Assembly: GCF_014863545.1 (NCBI RefSeq)
Contig: NZ_CP062260.1
Coordinates: forward strand, 6,101,501 to 6,165,500
Direction: 5' to 3'
Length of the DNA: 64,000 bases
Origin: Paenibacillus sp. JNUCC32
GTDB taxonomy: Bacteria > Bacillota > Bacilli > Paenibacillales > Paenibacillaceae
The notes under the pieces are model-generated. The model was not told the origin of the DNA and searched no databases. It saw nothing but the letters and a program-made list of their open reading frames with translations. The translations under genes and the position numbers were made by a program. The stretch's first letter is position 1. The number at the start of each line of letters is the position of its first letter. Positions 60,807 through 64,000 of the stretch are shown one piece after another.

Positions 60807-61180
60807 ATGATTTGACTTCCATTGTGAACGCTGTATTTAGAGTATCGTTACTCTTATTGTCTGCCTTGTTTCTCGGATGGGCTCTCTATCCGGAATTCCG
60901 CCCGATAATTATGGGGTTGATCATGGGCATGGCGGCGGGCTTGTTTAATGTACGCTTCCTCTCCATGAAAGTGCAGCAGCTGGCGCAATTGGCTGTCGAT
61001 CCGGAACCGAAAAAGTACAACTTCGGCTTCATTACGAGATTGTGCATCGGGCTCCTGATTGTGATCTTCGCCGTAAAACTCGAACAGGTATCCCTAGGCG
61101 GTGCTATCGCCGGTCTGTTCATACCCCAATTGTTGACCATTCCTGTCAGCATTGTGTTCAGTTTGAGAAACAATCATTGA
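60803..61180 (+). CDS. atpI: ATP synthase subunit I
   Basis: A 125-residue membrane protein with four helices, starting at GTG 60803 that overlaps the atpZ stop codon. Family features include the hydrophobic N-terminal half, GLIMGMAAGLFNVRFLSMKV and the polar loop VDPEPKKYNFGF. Subunit I helps assemble the c-ring or supplies Mg2+ but is not part of the mature enzyme. AtpB begins 35 bp downstream. Confidence 0.85.
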   Translation: MNDLTSIVNAVFRVSLLLLSALFLGWALYPEFRPIIMGLIMGMAAGLFNVRFLSMKVQQLAQLAVDPEPKKYNFGFITRLCIGLLIVIFAVKLEQVSLGGAIAGLFIPQLLTIPVSIVFSLRNNH

Positions 61181-61215
61181 TCAGCGCTAACTTGGAAAGG
61201 GGTGAAAACAATTAT

Positions 61216-61977
61216 ATGCATGATTCACCGATTATCAAACTTGGCGGATTGAATATTGACCTTTCGGCGGTCATAATGCTTCTCGTCACCTGTGTGGTGG
61301 TGTTCGTATTATGCCGGCTGGCGGTACGTAATCTATCTGTCGAAAACCCTTCCAAACTGCAAAACTTCATGGAATGGGTAGTGGAATTTGTGCAAGGCGT
61401 CGTAGCGAGTGCGATGGATCTGAAGAAAGGGAAAGCTTACATATCGTTGGGGCTTACTCTGATCCTGTTCATCTTTGTAGCCAACTTGCTGGGCTTGCCG
61501 TTCTCAATTATCACCGACTTGCCGGAGAACTTCACGGTCTTTGGTCAGCCAATCCTGGCTACACTCGGACTTGAACATGGCCACTATGCTCACGTATTGT
61601 GGTGGAAGTCGCCAACAGCGGACATTTCCGTTACGGCCGGTCTTGCGATCGTTGTATTCGTGCTCATGAACTACCTGGGCCTGAAGCTGAATCGCAAGCA
61701 TTACCTGAAGCATTACATCGAACCGTTCCCGATCTTCCTGCCGCTCAATATCATTGAGAACCTGGCAAAACCTATCGCTCTGGCAATCCGGCTTTACGCC
61801 AACATTTTTGCCGGCGAGGTATTGATCACGGTGATTCTGAAAACCGGCTTCTGGGGCATTCCGTTCATGGCCGCATGGCAAGGTTTCAGTATCTTCATCG
61901 GTGCATTGCAGGCGTTTATCTTTACGATTTTGACAATGGTATACATCTCGCAAACTACGATTCACGAAGAGCATTGA
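61216..61977 (+). CDS. atpB: ATP synthase subunit a
   Basis: A 253-residue membrane subunit of Fo that forms the proton half-channels. The essential arginine is in ALAIRLYANIFAGEVL (helix 4), and NYLGLKLNRKHYLKHYIEPFPIFLPLNIIENLAKP precedes it in the typical arrangement (shown in part by NIIENLAKP). The frame is open from 61042, inside atpI, but the AAAGGGGTG site and homology (MHDSPIIKLGG) favour ATG 61216. A 107-bp gap to atpE follows. Confidence 0.95.
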   Translation: MHDSPIIKLGGLNIDLSAVIMLLVTCVVVFVLCRLAVRNLSVENPSKLQNFMEWVVEFVQGVVASAMDLKKGKAYISLGLTLILFIFVANLLGLPFSIITDLPENFTVFGQPILATLGLEHGHYAHVLWWKSPTADISVTAGLAIVVFVLMNYLGLKLNRKHYLKHYIEPFPIFLPLNIIENLAKPIALAIRLYANIFAGEVLITVILKTGFWGIPFMAAWQGFSIFIGALQAFIFTILTMVYISQTTIHEEH

Positions 61978-62068
61978 TCAACTCGGACGAATCCGCCGTA
62001 ACAGCGGTGTTTTTCGAAAGAGATATTTTCTATAGTTTCACCAAATTTCAATTTTGAAACAATTTTAA

Positions 62069-62296
<228 letters not shown>

Positions 62297-62391
62297 TAAC
62301 AATACAACGGTTTGGCGGGGAGGGCCGATGCCATCCGCGCCTTCGTTTTGTTAGGCACCGCACTTCGTGTTGATGGAAAGGAGTGACCTCA

Positions 62392-62880
62392 ATGACAATT
62401 CTTTGGGAAAATATGGTAATCACTATTATCGCGTTTGTTATTCTTTACCTCTTGCTTCAAAAGTTTGCGTTCAGCAAATTGTTCGGCATCATGGAGCAGC
62501 GTCGTGAGCTGGTCATGAGCCAGATGAACGAAGCGGCACAGACCCGCCAGCAGGCGACTGCATATGTAGAAGAGCAGAAGAAGGCACTGGAGCAAGCGCG
62601 TCAAGATGCTCACGAAATCATCGAGCGTTCCAGACAAACTAGCAACAAACAAGCAGAGCAAATTATGGAACAAGCTAAGGAAGAGGCGATTCGCCTGAAA
62701 TCCGAAGCTGTTCGTGATATCGAGAATGAGAAGAAGAAAGCGGTCGAAGAGCTTCGCAGCGAAATCGGCAGCGTTTCCGTGAAGATCGCGACCAAGCTGA
62801 TCGAACGTGAAGTCAAGAACGACCAAGCTCAAGAAGAACTGGTGGATCAATACCTTAAAGAGGTAGGAGGCAGACCATGA
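62392..62880 (+). CDS. atpF: ATP synthase subunit b
   Basis: A 162-residue stator subunit: one N-terminal membrane helix (residues 5-25) followed by a long charged coiled coil (residues 30-150; EQKKALEQARQDAHEIIERS). The frame opens at GTG 62383, but AAAGGAG spacing favours ATG 62392. The stop codon overlaps the atpH start (ATGA), giving translational coupling. Confidence 0.95.
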   Translation: MTILWENMVITIIAFVILYLLLQKFAFSKLFGIMEQRRELVMSQMNEAAQTRQQATAYVEEQKKALEQARQDAHEIIERSRQTSNKQAEQIMEQAKEEAIRLKSEAVRDIENEKKKAVEELRSEIGSVSVKIATKLIEREVKNDQAQEELVDQYLKEVGGRP

Positions 62881-63422
62881 GCCAAAATACGGTAGCAGCC
62901 AAGCGGTATGCGCGGGCGCTGTTCGAAGTGGCGGCTCAGCAGCAGAAGGGTCTGGAAGTGGAAGAGGAATTGCGGGCTGTCGTGCATGCCATTGAAGGCG
63001 ATGCCGACATCCAGAAATTCATCGCCACGCCGAATGTTCCCCAGTCCGTGAAGATGAACGTAATCAGCCAGGCGTTGGCAGGGAAGGTATCGCAGCCTGT
63101 ATTGAACACGATCGAATTGCTTCTCGACAGAGGGCGTGCAGAAATGTTCGCAGAACTGCTGAACAGTTATGTGAAGATACAAGGTGCGAGCTTGGGTTTG
63201 GCAGACGCCACTGTGTACTCCACCTACCCGCTTAGCGATCAGGAAAAAGAACAAGTTGCTTCGGAATTCGGACAGTTAGCACATCAGAAGATCCGCGTGA
63301 CCAATGTTGTGGACGAAAGTTTGCTCGGCGGCCTGAAAGTCGTCATTGGCGACAAGCTGTATGACGGAAGCATTGCCGGGAAGCTGGAACGTCTCGAAAA
63401 GTCTTTTAATAGACGAGCATAG
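62877..63422 (+). CDS. atpH: ATP synthase subunit delta
   Basis: A 181-residue stator subunit linking b to alpha/beta. The N-terminal helical domain starts VAAKRYARALFEVA and the C-terminal signature is VVDESLLGGLKVVIGDKLYDGSIAGKLERL. It overlaps atpF by four bases and is followed 19 bp later by atpA. Confidence 0.96.
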   Translation: MSQNTVAAKRYARALFEVAAQQQKGLEVEEELRAVVHAIEGDADIQKFIATPNVPQSVKMNVISQALAGKVSQPVLNTIELLLDRGRAEMFAELLNSYVKIQGASLGLADATVYSTYPLSDQEKEQVASEFGQLAHQKIRVTNVVDESLLGGLKVVIGDKLYDGSIAGKLERLEKSFNRRA

Positions 63423-63425
63423 TAG

Positions 63426-64000
<575 letters not shown>

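Overview
The window reads as chromosome from a Paenibacillus-like member of the Bacillales (inference). The signs are moderate GC, AGGAGG-type ribosome sites with many TTG/GTG starts, a sporulation gene (spoIIR), a c-di-AMP riboswitch on a KimA-type potassium transporter, two sugar ABC importers without their own ATPase, YesM/YesN-type sensing, and the Bacillus-like order prfA-prmC-spoIIR-ywlC-mntP-ywlE-rpiB-ywlG-glyA-upp-wecB-atp. I see no rRNA, tRNA, CRISPR array, transposase or prophage gene.

Layout. 1-5.8 kb: a formate/nitrite channel (cut by the left edge), kimA behind its riboswitch, and a soluble molybdopterin oxidoreductase. 5.9-13.2 kb: an LplB/YtcP/lipoprotein ABC importer followed by a YesN response regulator and YesM kinase. 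13.6-14.8 kb: an MFS exporter. 15.0-26.0 kb: the most distinctive block, with a sugar-binding lipoprotein, two permeases, a LacI-family regulator, an esterase, a GH3 beta-glucosidase and a very long GH94-type phosphorylase. It resembles the sophorooligosaccharide (beta-1,2-glucan) locus of Listeria innocua and carries four near-identical palindromic operators. 26.1-45.4 kb: mixed genes (two GNAT acetyltransferases, a MOSC protein, DUF2164, glutaminyl-tRNA synthetase, MFS, mobA, moaA, a TorD-type chaperone, a tetR-RND operon, a tetR-SMR-SMR operon, cardiolipin synthase, a divergent PLD-like protein, type 2 IPP isomerase). 45.5-64 kb: the conserved housekeeping block from ychF to the start of atpA, interrupted by a tandem pair of RodA-like genes.

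How the genes work together. The 15-26 kb locus should import beta-1,2-glucooligosaccharides, possibly strip acyl groups, and break the chains by phosphorolysis (glucose-1-phosphate) and hydrolysis (glucose), under a locus-encoded LacI repressor. Molybdenum-related genes (oxidoreductase, mobA, moaA, MOSC protein, TorD-like chaperone) are scattered over 31 kb rather than in one operon. Two drug-efflux operons lie head to tail on the minus strand, each led by its own TetR gene with a palindrome at the promoter. The last 18 kb covers translation termination, cell shape, sporulation signalling, tRNA modification, protein-arginine dephosphorylation, one-carbon and uracil metabolism, cell-wall sugar supply and ATP synthase.

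The RNA and regulatory layer is rich: the c-di-AMP riboswitch with its terminator, an unexplained structured leader of about 270 nt before ywlC, a short terminated leader before the molybdopterin oxidoreductase, several catabolite-repression-like sites, and many strong terminators.
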